Positions 5,899-12,917 of a DNA stretch of 50,435 bases are shown here, in pieces. Source of the DNA: a virus; IMG/VR virus record IMGVR_UViG_3300047997_000056, positions 1 through 50,435 of that record; one strand, given 5' to 3'. The first letter of the stretch is position 1. Each line of letters begins with the position of its first letter. Under the pieces are notes generated by a model. That model did no database searches, was not told the DNA's origin, and saw only the letters and a program-made list of their open reading frames with translations. The position numbers and the translations under genes were made by a program.

Positions 5899-6104
5899 GA
5901 ATTTAATGCAGAATGATCTGCGACAGTGTGTGATAGACGACGCTCAAGTTCAACGTCATTGATATTGTTTCTGAATGCTAGTGCTTGAGAGTCGTGTCGT
6001 GTCTGACTCCACATACAATCAATGAGATATTGAACCTCACCGATTGTTAAATCAACACTGACAGTATCAGAATTCTGAGAGGAGATCTTCGGGGAGGAGT
6101 TCAT
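5895..6104 (-). CDS. Small helical protein, function unknown
   Basis: I choose ATG 6104 (MNSSPKISSQNSD), giving 69 residues, because the longer frame to 6140 would lie inside the small gene 6067-6210. The core SVDLTIGEVQYLIDCMWSQT reads like a helix-strand unit common in small phage proteins that take substrate-position hydrophobics (LTIGEVQYL). No motif assigned. Confidence 0.6.
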   Translation of the reverse strand: MNSSPKISSQNSDTVSVDLTIGEVQYLIDCMWSQTRHDSQALAFRNNINDVELERRLSHTVADHSALNS

Positions 6105-6210
6105 AGATTTGATTGCTAGGCATGTTGTAATCTGCTTCATAAAGAATACGAGTGCGCTCTTCTTCTGTCATCTCAGCAGGGTCGATGATGTCGTTGATCA
6201 CGTTGTTCAT
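6067..6210 (-). CDS. 47-residue acidic protein, function unknown
   Basis: ATG 6210 to TGA 6067-6069 encodes 47 residues starting MNNVINDIIDPAEMTEEERT and ending PEDLLSEF. It directly follows a strong promoter (6226-6254), so it should be the first gene of a transcript. Acidic and helical; not recognised. Confidence 0.65.
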   Translation of the reverse strand: MNNVINDIIDPAEMTEEERTRILYEADYNMPSNQIYELLPEDLLSEF

Positions 6211-6225
6211 TGTGTAACTCTTGTA

Positions 6226-6254
6226 ATTATAACAGTAGAATGGGGCGGAGTCAG
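6226..6254 (-). promoter_or_regulatory. Extended -10 sigma-70 promoter
   Basis: On the minus strand: CTGACT (6249-6254), 17-base spacer, TGT immediately before a perfect TATAAT (6226-6231), i.e. an extended -10. It lies 16 bases before the start at 6210 and directly after a hairpin. Confidence 0.75.
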
Positions 6255-6264
6255 GGGTATAGTA

Positions 6265-6282
6265 GACACTTCATCAAGTGTC
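6265..6282 (-). terminator. Hairpin between two transcription units
   Basis: GACACTT-GATG-AAGTGTC is a perfect 7-bp stem 20 bases after the stop at 6302 and just before the promoter at 6226-6254. No U-run. It may act as a terminator, a processing site or an operator. Confidence 0.45.
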
Positions 6283-6301
6283 ACTAAAGATAGGGATGAT
6301 G

Positions 6302-6616
6302 TCAGTTTTTACGTGTAGGGTCTTGTTTACGTGCTGCTCCCATGAGCTGGCGTCCTCTAAATTGTAAAAGATCGCTTCTTGGCGTGTCTTCTTGTTTTTC
6401 TTTTGCTTTAGATAAACAACAGCGAATTTCATTTTGTTGTGGAGGATAAACTATCAAATTGACATAATGACGACCCCATCTAGAGTGCGCTGACTCAGGA
6501 AGTGGGAGGTCAACAAAGCAAATACTAACGTAGTATTCACTAATAAAACTAATGTAACCTGTGGTGCCACGATACTCAACGGGTTGAAGCAATTCAAACA
6601 TCGTAGAATCTGTCAT
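6302..6616 (-). CDS. Conserved-looking small phage protein, function unknown
   Basis: 104 residues. The N-terminal half has a beta pattern (MFELLQPVEYRGTTGYISFI, then YYVSICFVDLP) and RWGRHYVNLIVYP follows. The C-terminal third is basic. The combination 'LLQPV...GTTGYI.FI...YVSIC...RGRH.VNLIVYP' is one I associate with small cyanophage proteins without a known role. A hairpin follows its stop. Confidence 0.7.
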   Translation of the reverse strand: MTDSTMFELLQPVEYRGTTGYISFISEYYVSICFVDLPLPESAHSRWGRHYVNLIVYPPQQNEIRCCLSKAKEKQEDTPRSDLLQFRGRQLMGAARKQDPTRKN

Positions 6617-6767
6617 GCATGTCTTCCATTTGTTGTTTTAGTTCAATGATGTAGGTGGACATTGATGCCACTTTCTCTTGTAAACCTTTGTTTACATCTT
6701 GAAGATCTTTGACAAGATCTTTAACCTCATCAGTGAGTGCATCTGCTGCTTCTTGACTGTGTGCCAT
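6594..6767 (-). CDS. 57-residue coiled-coil protein
   Basis: ATG 6767 to TGA 6594-6596 encodes 57 residues with heptad-like hydrophobics: ALTDEVKDLVKDLQDVNKGL, then EKVASMSTYIIELKQQMEDM. It looks like an uninterrupted coiled coil, so it probably oligomerises. It overlaps the next gene downstream by 23 bases. Function unknown. Confidence 0.7.
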   Translation of the reverse strand: MAHSQEAADALTDEVKDLVKDLQDVNKGLQEKVASMSTYIIELKQQMEDMHDRFYDV

Positions 6768-6781
6768 TTAAACCTCAGGAA

Positions 6782-7033
6782 CTAAAGTGCAACTTTATCT
6801 ATGTTATCATACGATTCCTTGATTTCATCAACCTGTTTAGTCATACTAGATTCAGTCATGTCGATCAATGGTGGTCCACCATTACCAAAACCACAACCTC
6901 TAGTCATATCGCGACGTAATCGTAGAAGATCATTCACACGTCGCTTCATTCTAATAATCTCTTCTGTGCTGTAGAGATAGTCTTTTTGTAACGCTTTGCG
7001 TAACATTTTGATCTCTTTTGTCGGTGTCCACAT
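6782..7033 (-). CDS. Small basic helical protein, function unknown
   Basis: 83 residues. The first 50 are Lys/Arg-rich helix (EEIIRMKRRVNDLLRLRRDM), followed by a GCGFGNGGPP turn and an acidic helix. One base separates it from the upstream gene. A nucleic-acid or structural role is possible; not recognised. Confidence 0.65.
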   Translation of the reverse strand: MWTPTKEIKMLRKALQKDYLYSTEEIIRMKRRVNDLLRLRRDMTRGCGFGNGGPPLIDMTESSMTKQVDEIKESYDNIDKVAL

Positions 7034-7034
7034 A

Positions 7035-7310
7035 CTAATAACGTGAGGGGATGGTAGTTTCTTGGATGAATTGAGGTTGACCCAGGTCAGCAGTGCCGTC
7101 AGGATTACCTATTAGAAATGCTCTAAGAGTCTTTGCTTTCTCCATATTACTACGGTAGTAAGCAATAGTCTCTTCAATCTCTGATAGAATCTCTTCATAA
7201 CACTGACGAGCAGATGTCTTGTCACATGTGAGATAGTCAGCAACAGCATTAGCAAGACGTTCACGACGCTGCTTGCTATACTCTGCTGCCCAGTATTCTT
7301 TGGTTTCCAT
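7035..7310 (-). CDS. Small helical protein, function unknown
   Basis: 91 residues with a long amphipathic helix from residue 10 to 68 (SKQRRERLANAVADYL, ARQCYEEILSEIEETIAYY) and a Pro/Gly/Gln-rich tail. It shares one base with the upstream gene (TAATG overlap). Not recognised. Confidence 0.65.
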   Translation of the reverse strand: METKEYWAAEYSKQRRERLANAVADYLTCDKTSARQCYEEILSEIEETIAYYRSNMEKAKTLRAFLIGNPDGTADLGQPQFIQETTIPSRY

Positions 7311-7492
7311 TAATTAAACTCCTGGTTACGACGGGTGTCTAGGTATGAAATGATCTCGGAACGCCATTCCATCAGTTCATTGTAGCACTCTTGATTGTGA
7401 GCACAGTTTCTGAGTTTGGGGTCAGGTTTCAAAACACTTTCATAAAAAAGTCCAAGTGCATCTTTACGTTTTTGATACTTGTTGGTGTCCAT
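7310..7492 (-). CDS. Small helical protein, function unknown
   Basis: 60 residues, mostly charged helix (KYQKRKDALGLFYESVLKPD, then ECYNELMEWRSEIISYLDTR). AGGA, 5 bases before the ATG, is a good ribosome-binding site. It is the first gene after the helicase and follows the hairpin at 7534-7558. Confidence 0.65.
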   Translation of the reverse strand: MDTNKYQKRKDALGLFYESVLKPDPKLRNCAHNQECYNELMEWRSEIISYLDTRRNQEFN

Positions 7493-7533
7493 GTTATCCT
7501 AGCAGTGACAGGTCAGTTTACCACGTATGGTCA

Positions 7534-7558
7534 GGGAATGCAAACACGTTGCACTCCC
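7534..7558 (-). terminator. Hairpin after the helicase gene
   Basis: GGGAGTGCAA pairs with TTGCATTCCC (one G-U pair) around a 5-base loop, giving about a 10-bp stem that starts 8 bases after the helicase stop at 7566. There is no U-run on either side, so it could be a terminator or an mRNA 3'-end stabiliser. Confidence 0.55.
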
Positions 7559-7565
7559 GTTATAA

Positions 7566-8807
7566 TTATGCAACCACACTGGTGGCAGGCATACCGTCAA
7601 CGAATACTGTGTTGACAATTGCTTGGAGTCTCTTGATAGTAGGAGCACCATAGTTCTTGAACACGGGCACTGTCACATAACCAGTAGACTTGCGATACAT
7701 TGCAACATCACCAGCAGCAATCTTGCCGTTAGCAATATCAGCAGTATCCTCACGATTCATACGAATCACACGACCAATAGTTTGTGCCATCTCAATGACA
7801 TCAAGTTGACGCAACATCACAGTGTGAGTGAGACCGTGAACGTTGATACCTTCAGACAGGATGCTATAGTGGAAGATGATAAACTTCTTGTTAGGGTCTT
7901 TGCCCCATGCATCGAAGGTGTTGAAGAACTCTTGACGATTGACTTTGGTCTTGTTCACATAAGCACCATACTTGCTGGTGATATGCAGCACATCGTAACC
8001 ACGCTCACGTAATTGATGCATGATATCAGTCTTGAATAACATAGCACCCATGATCTTGCTCGCAGGAGACGCTACAAGCACCTTAGAAGCACTCTTAACG
8101 TCAAGTGAGTCTACTACACCCAATAACATGTCACGATCGTTTACAGCAGCATCTGCACCCTTCTGACGAGCATAGTCTACTTCAAAGGGAAGAATTGTAG
8201 GAGGAAGGATGCTACCACCTGCAATTAATTCAGGAGCAGGAACATTCTCAAGAACAGAACCAAAGATCTCACCATTGTTCATGCCACGGTTGCTGAAACG
8301 AGTGTGCTTAGGTGTTGCAGTAAAGAAATATGATGCATCAGCACTTAGACTGGCAGCAGCAACACCAACAAAGTGATTACGCTGCACAGCATTATGCGCC
8401 TCATCAAAATAACAGCAATCGAGCTTGATACCAGCATCAATGATACGTCCGAGTGAATGATATGTTGTGAAGATAATTACATGCTCACCAACATGGTGAC
8501 ACATGCGAGTGAACAAGTCAATGCGATCAGACTTAGTAGTGCTGAAGTGCTTTGTCTCTCCACTATGAACGTGAAGAACATTAGCATTGGTGATAAACTC
8601 AAGGTATTCAGACGATAGTTGAGTTGCTAGCATGATGCGAGGAGCAACAACAACAATAGTCTGCGGAGTCTCTGCGGAACAGAGACGCCTCACTACATCC
8701 ATGATAGCAATAAGAGTCTTGCCGCCGCCAGTAGGCACGATGATCTGACCCTTGCTCGCATTCTCCATGGCATCGAGAGCACGTTGCTGATGGGGACGGA
8801 GTTGCAT
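7566..8807 (-). CDS. Superfamily 2 DNA helicase (UvsW/Res-like)
   Basis: 413 residues. Seen motifs: Walker A PTGGGKT (25-31), motif Ia VAPRIMLATQ, Walker B/DEAH YFDEAHN (around 133-139), motif III FTATP, and motif VI AQTIGRVIRM in the C-terminal RecA-like domain. The N-terminus LRPHQQRALDAM is a Q-motif-like entry as in type III restriction Res, UvsW and RecG-type helicases. In T4-like phages such enzymes remodel branched recombination and replication intermediates. It is shorter than T4 UvsW (about 500 residues), so orthology is not certain. It has its own strong promoter at 8834-8862 and a hairpin behind it. Confidence 0.85.
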   Translation of the reverse strand: MQLRPHQQRALDAMENASKGQIIVPTGGGKTLIAIMDVVRRLCSAETPQTIVVVAPRIMLATQLSSEYLEFITNANVLHVHSGETKHFSTTKSDRIDLFTRMCHHVGEHVIIFTTYHSLGRIIDAGIKLDCCYFDEAHNAVQRNHFVGVAAASLSADASYFFTATPKHTRFSNRGMNNGEIFGSVLENVPAPELIAGGSILPPTILPFEVDYARQKGADAAVNDRDMLLGVVDSLDVKSASKVLVASPASKIMGAMLFKTDIMHQLRERGYDVLHITSKYGAYVNKTKVNRQEFFNTFDAWGKDPNKKFIIFHYSILSEGINVHGLTHTVMLRQLDVIEMAQTIGRVIRMNREDTADIANGKIAAGDVAMYRKSTGYVTVPVFKNYGAPTIKRLQAIVNTVFVDGMPATSVVA

Positions 8808-8833
8808 CGGGTCTGTCTTGCGTTGATGCTATT

Positions 8834-8862
8834 ATTATAGAGCATCAGACCGCGCTGGTCAA
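8834..8862 (-). promoter_or_regulatory. Sigma-70-type promoter of the helicase gene
   Basis: TTGACC (8857-8862), a 17-base spacer and a perfect TATAAT (8834-8839) on the minus strand, 27 bases before the helicase ATG. The region also marks the border between the small-gene block and the tail-fibre block. Confidence 0.8.
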
Positions 8863-8887
8863 GAGTCTGTGACAGTTTACAGACTGG

Positions 8888-9757
8888 TTAGCGGAACGAC
8901 TGGAAGTTCTTTGCTTCTCTCTTGTATACTAGCACATCTTCGAGCGCACCAGTATCACTGAATACAAATGAGAAGTCGATTTCTTGATCAGTATGATCAA
9001 TTAGTGTGCGAATCCATGCCGCATCGTCTGCACTAATCAACTCATATGCTTGCTCAATAAGATCAATCCACTTCTCTCTAATCTCAGACTTGGGTCTTTT
9101 CTTCTTGCTCCACTTTAGCGAAGAGATCTGCTTCTCTGCTGCATTTGCAGGGAATGCGTATAATCTATTAGTATAGTCACGACGCAAGTGAACAACAATA
9201 CTACGATCTAGTTTGTTATGTTCAAACCACACTTTGTGCTGTTGGTGTGATATTCTCTCGATAAAACTATACAGTGTAGAATTCTGTAGCAGTTTTGTAA
9301 TACGCTGAGGAGTATGTGACATTCCAATAGTATTACCATAGGCATCAAATTTAAACTTGCCGATTCTAATTTGGTTGGGTCCAATCCTGTCGAAGAGGTT
9401 CAACATCCTCTCTCTAATACCTTCAATTGGATCTAACTCAAGAGATAACTGATACCACTCTTTTCTATCCATGAGATATTCTACTGACATATCAGTAGTT
9501 GCTTCTACCTGCTCAATCTCTTCGTTGTAGTAGATCTCAATAAATTTGGTTGTAGACTTTGGAACAAAATAGTCAGGATCAATAAAAGTATATCCTAGGA
9601 CTTTTTGTAATCTATCAATTTGTGCATTTGTGAAGATTTCTGGATATTGACTATCCACCAGAGATGTGCATTGTGGCCACATCACTGCATGATTGTGCAG
9701 CAGTGACTTATCACTCAAGCGATATACTTTTGATACGTCAAGTTCTGCTGCAAACAT
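8888..9757 (-). CDS. Protein of unknown function next to tail genes
   Basis: 289 residues, soluble, mixed alpha/beta, with no clear motif. The N-terminus is MFAAELDVSKVYRLSDKSLL. The middle contains WFEHNKLDRSIVVHLRRDYT, and the C-terminal third has a Lys-rich patch (KWSKKKRPKSEIREKW) followed by acidic IDHTDQEIDFSFVF. It shares one base with the upstream gene and ends the long late-type transcript that enters from the fibre genes. A tail or fibre maturation role is plausible from position alone. Confidence 0.65.
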   Translation of the reverse strand: MFAAELDVSKVYRLSDKSLLHNHAVMWPQCTSLVDSQYPEIFTNAQIDRLQKVLGYTFIDPDYFVPKSTTKFIEIYYNEEIEQVEATTDMSVEYLMDRKEWYQLSLELDPIEGIRERMLNLFDRIGPNQIRIGKFKFDAYGNTIGMSHTPQRITKLLQNSTLYSFIERISHQQHKVWFEHNKLDRSIVVHLRRDYTNRLYAFPANAAEKQISSLKWSKKKRPKSEIREKWIDLIEQAYELISADDAAWIRTLIDHTDQEIDFSFVFSDTGALEDVLVYKREAKNFQSFR

Positions 9758-10110
9758 TATTCGTTATCCGCTAGTAGTTGACCTTGAGGACTGTATACAG
9801 CATAGAAGATATAATCTTCTGGTCTGGTGCATGATTCCTGATTAACTGGGAATAGATCCTCACACCATTCCATTGCCTCTGTTACATTATCACAGACAAT
9901 AAATGTATACTCAGACTCGTGAAGAGCACCGAAAATATCAACTGGTAGTCTGCTTCTATACAGATCATATGATGCATTGATTGCATCAACATCACTGCTG
10001 CTGTTCCAACCAGTAGAACGCAGGAAGATAACAGTTTTCTCTTGACGCTTAGCAGACTCTTCAATAAAGTCTTGCAAGTAATCAATAGTGTAGTTTGCGT
10101 GTAGCTCCAT
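9757..10110 (-). CDS. Protein of unknown function
   Basis: 117 residues, acidic, rich in Tyr and Asp, with VTEAMEWCEDLFPVN and YIFYAVYSPQGQLL near the C-terminus. It overlaps the 2OG oxygenase gene upstream by 29 bases and the next gene by one base. The position between an oxygenase and another unknown tail-region gene suggests a shared process, but no domain is recognised. Confidence 0.6.
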   Translation of the reverse strand: MELHANYTIDYLQDFIEESAKRQEKTVIFLRSTGWNSSSDVDAINASYDLYRSRLPVDIFGALHESEYTFIVCDNVTEAMEWCEDLFPVNQESCTRPEDYIFYAVYSPQGQLLADNE

Positions 10111-10597
10111 TTAACTTCCAGGCGATTGTAACTCTTAATGAATTGAATGTTCTAGAGACTTCTTCTGCATAGTGTGTCATACGTCCATTGAAGAATACTG
10201 CTTTATTAGGTGCAGGTTCAGCATATGTCCATTTACCATCACTACCTTGGAATGCAGTCTTACCGCCCCAGGTTTGTTCCCACATATGATTTGCATACAA
10301 TAGGAATGTTCTACAATCATCATAATGACCATCAGTGTGAGGCATTGCCTTATCACCAAATACATGTCCATTTGCATAGACACGTTCTAACTCTAGGTCA
10401 GGTTCATTGGTCACGTCTCTAATAATATTTAGGAGATAGTCATTATAAAATTGTTCGTCATCTAGTTTCATCTCCCAAAATGGGATGTCATGATTTTTTG
10501 ATACTGATGCATGACCATAACTCCATTGTGGTCTTGCCATGTCTTGTATGATTTGAGCGAAGTCATATTCACCAAAGACTTGATCATAGATTTCCAT
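10082..10597 (-). CDS. Fe(II)/2-oxoglutarate oxygenase 1
   Basis: 171 residues. The metal triad is visible: HTD at 87-89 (in MPHTDGHYDDCRTFLLYAN) and His142 in NGRMTHYAEEVSRT, with Arg155 (SLRVTIAWK) as the 2-oxoglutarate-binding arginine. W-GGKTAF and PNKAVFFNG are typical strands of the jelly-roll core. The enzyme should couple oxidative decarboxylation of 2-oxoglutarate to hydroxylation of a substrate that the sequence does not reveal. It overlaps the next oxygenase by 14 bases, so the two are probably made together. Confidence 0.85.
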   Translation of the reverse strand: MEIYDQVFGEYDFAQIIQDMARPQWSYGHASVSKNHDIPFWEMKLDDEQFYNDYLLNIIRDVTNEPDLELERVYANGHVFGDKAMPHTDGHYDDCRTFLLYANHMWEQTWGGKTAFQGSDGKWTYAEPAPNKAVFFNGRMTHYAEEVSRTFNSLRVTIAWKLNGATRKLHY

Positions 10598-11258
10598 ATT
10601 CTCTAATAAAATTAGTTCTTACTTGTTCAAATGGCACAAGAACTTCTTGTGGTGCATCAGGAAACTCTTTCAATAGTTTCTCAATACTTTTACCAAAGTT
10701 GAGAATTTGATGACGCATGAAGAAGTCTTCGATAAGACTAGTTGCCCACATGAGTGCAACACGACGCTTACCAGATGTCACAGGTGCAACATAATGCATA
10801 TATCCTGTAGGATATACTAATGCCGTGCCTGCTTTTTGTTTAAATTTGAATGGCATGTCACCATCAGTGATCACTAGTTCCCCACCCTCATATTCATCAG
10901 GGTCATTGAGGAACAATGTGATACTGTGATGTGCTTTTAGTCCTTGAACAGTAATATTGTCAATGTGTGGATTATACTTTCCACCCTCACGATACTCTGT
11001 CAATTGAGGAACTGTCATCTCTTTCACAACGAAAGTAGATCTGAATGCAGTAGCATCATTGATACCCTGCTGAATCAGTTCTAAACTCTTTCTAAACTGT
11101 GATGTATGCTGAGACATAACGTAGTTATCCTTGACGGATGTGTCTACATTATTCTCATCACGTTGGGAAACAGTTCCTTGTGTAAACTCTGCCTTGTCGT
11201 ATAAAGAATTGATATGGGTCAGTTGTTGTTCATTAAGAATCTCACATTCATAAAACAT
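10584..11258 (-). CDS. Fe(II)/2-oxoglutarate oxygenase 2 (PKHD/PiuC-like)
   Basis: 224 residues. HID at 98-100 (KYNPHIDN), distal His155 (GYMHYVAPVTSG) and Arg166 (KRRVALMW) form a complete facial triad with the cosubstrate arginine. YEGGELVI and AGTALVYPTGYMHYV match the PKHD-type hydroxylase (PiuC/YbiX) pattern. The C-terminal 50 residues after the jelly roll are helical and Lys/Glu-rich. The substrate is unknown; peptidyl hydroxylation is the family's usual assumption. It lies 2 bases after the tail-fibre-assembly-like gene. Confidence 0.87.
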   Translation of the reverse strand: MFYECEILNEQQLTHINSLYDKAEFTQGTVSQRDENNVDTSVKDNYVMSQHTSQFRKSLELIQQGINDATAFRSTFVVKEMTVPQLTEYREGGKYNPHIDNITVQGLKAHHSITLFLNDPDEYEGGELVITDGDMPFKFKQKAGTALVYPTGYMHYVAPVTSGKRRVALMWATSLIEDFFMRHQILNFGKSIEKLLKEFPDAPQEVLVPFEQVRTNFIREYGNL

Positions 11259-11260
11259 AG

Positions 11261-12184
11261 TTAGTCGTCCAGGATAAATTGACTGCTATCGAAATCGGGG
11301 TAGATTGATTCTACCTGCATTAGTTTGATGATGTCAAGAACTTCTTGCTTGACTCTCTTACTTCCAGATGCTCTCTGCTTAGCATACATGAGTCTGTTGA
11401 TCATTCTGCTATCAAGGAAGTCAGATGATGCATCATCATCATAGTTTGTCCACTGATCAGAATCATCAGGATCCATGAATGCTGGTGGATTTTCTACACC
11501 ATCATATAGTTTTCTATAGTTCTTAGGATCAATAGGATAAACCTGATTGTATAGAGTTTTAGCAAACTCTAGTTTGTCACCATATTGTTCTGGCGTAGGA
11601 ATAGCAATAGATCTAATCTTTGATCTCCATGCAATCCACATTGCTTTCTCGCCTTCATAACTATCATCAACATCAGGAAGCACACGCCAATCACTAGCAG
11701 ATAGCATCAGTTGCTTCTCTCTAGTTCTCTTGATCCACTTAGATTCAAAGAAGTTGATCTCTTTGTCTAGTGCTTGAGTATTTTTAAGTGCAACATCAGT
11801 CTTACGTTTAGCAGCAACAGCAAACAATGCCAGTGCTGTGTTATATACTTGGGTTGCTTGTTCTTGACTGCTACTCTTGAATTGATACTCTTGCCAATAT
11901 AGAGACTCAGACTTGAAGTCATACTTCTGTCTCTTACGTTGCGCCGCGTAGGTGCCGTCATTATAGAAACTAAAGAAATCAAGAGTATCTTCTTCAGTAT
12001 GCCAGAAAGTTCCGATCATCTCAAGAAATTTAGTCTTGAGTTCCTCTTCAAACTCCTGTGTCTGCAGTGATGCTGTATTGAAATCCGACAACGTTGTAGC
12101 ACTGTTAGGTGCTTGCAGGATCGTTTTGTTAATAAGATCCAACTGCAGTAGTGGTTTCCTTATGATTGGTGTGCTTGAGGTCAT
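11261..12184 (-). CDS. Tail-fibre assembly (APC)-like protein
   Basis: I choose ATG 12184 (MTSSTPIIRKP), which overlaps the upstream stop as ATGA; the product is 307 residues. Residues around 162-200 carry REKQLMLSASDWRVLPDVDD, then WIAWRSKIRSIAIPTP, which follows the 'R--LL--SDW--LPD----W--YR--LR' pattern of phage tail-fibre assembly chaperones. The rest is helical and charged, larger than the usual 100-200-residue chaperones. A role in folding or trimerising the neighbouring fibres is likely. Lying between oxygenases, it may bring modifying enzymes to fibres, but that is inference. Confidence 0.65.
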   Translation of the reverse strand: MTSSTPIIRKPLLQLDLINKTILQAPNSATTLSDFNTASLQTQEFEEELKTKFLEMIGTFWHTEEDTLDFFSFYNDGTYAAQRKRQKYDFKSESLYWQEYQFKSSSQEQATQVYNTALALFAVAAKRKTDVALKNTQALDKEINFFESKWIKRTREKQLMLSASDWRVLPDVDDSYEGEKAMWIAWRSKIRSIAIPTPEQYGDKLEFAKTLYNQVYPIDPKNYRKLYDGVENPPAFMDPDDSDQWTNYDDDASSDFLDSRMINRLMYAKQRASGSKRVKQEVLDIIKLMQVESIYPDFDSSQFILDD

Positions 12185-12909
12185 GCTAGTGCCGTCTTGA
12201 TATACCATCCCGTCAAGATATATTTATCTCCGTTGAACAGTGTGTTTCCTTTGTGGACGTGTGTCATACCTGCAGGAAAGTATACAACTGTTCCTTTTGT
12301 AGGACGAATTCTTCTTTTTTGATACAAGAACTCTGTCTCACCACCCTCACCATCAGGAACATCATTAAGATAAATCATCCAGGTAACTTCTCTACATGCA
12401 TGTGATGCAGCAGAGTTTTCATAATGCCATTGATGATAACCACCAGTTGGTAGTGTCTTCTGCATCTTAACATCAGCAGAAATCATAGGAACATTCTTTA
12501 GTTGTCCAAACTCTGCCATATAATGAACCATACATGACTTCAGGAATTGATTAACCTGATATGTCATGCCTTGGTTAACATAGTTAGCAAGAACAGATTG
12601 ATCCTTTCTTGTCATGTTGCTACCATACTGTGTAGCACCATTCATGTAGTGATCATCAAAGTTTTCCTGTTGCTCCTGTGTATCACCAAAAGAGAAATCT
12701 TCTGGTCCAACAAATGAACCACGCTTGTTCAATAGATTTTCAAACCATCCAATACATTGATCACAAAATGGGGCAGGAACAAAGTTTTCCCATACCCCAA
12801 TAAAATCAGTAAATTCTGACTTGGTGATGTTTGGATCTTGCATCAACTCAAGTGGTCTCCATTGTTGGACCTTACCAACAGTGGGATCTGCATTATGTGC
12901 AATTGCCAT
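12181..12909 (-). CDS. Prolyl-4-hydroxylase-like 2OG oxygenase 3 (HxE variant)
   Basis: 242 residues. The core GGYHQWHYENSAA, WMIYLNDVPDGEGGETEF, KGTVVYFPAGMTHVHKGN, DKYILTGWY is the jelly roll of prolyl 4-hydroxylase alpha-type enzymes. The facial triad would be His162, Glu164 and His217, with Lys229 binding 2-oxoglutarate as in true P4Hs. HxE in place of HxD is unusual but may still bind iron. The N-terminal 150 residues are specific to this phage type. The gene stands directly downstream of the 1057-residue fibre, with an ATGA overlap to the assembly gene after it. Confidence 0.87.
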   Translation of the reverse strand: MAIAHNADPTVGKVQQWRPLELMQDPNITKSEFTDFIGVWENFVPAPFCDQCIGWFENLLNKRGSFVGPEDFSFGDTQEQQENFDDHYMNGATQYGSNMTRKDQSVLANYVNQGMTYQVNQFLKSCMVHYMAEFGQLKNVPMISADVKMQKTLPTGGYHQWHYENSAASHACREVTWMIYLNDVPDGEGGETEFLYQKRRIRPTKGTVVYFPAGMTHVHKGNTLFNGDKYILTGWYIKTALA

Positions 12910-12917
12910 ATTCTAAA

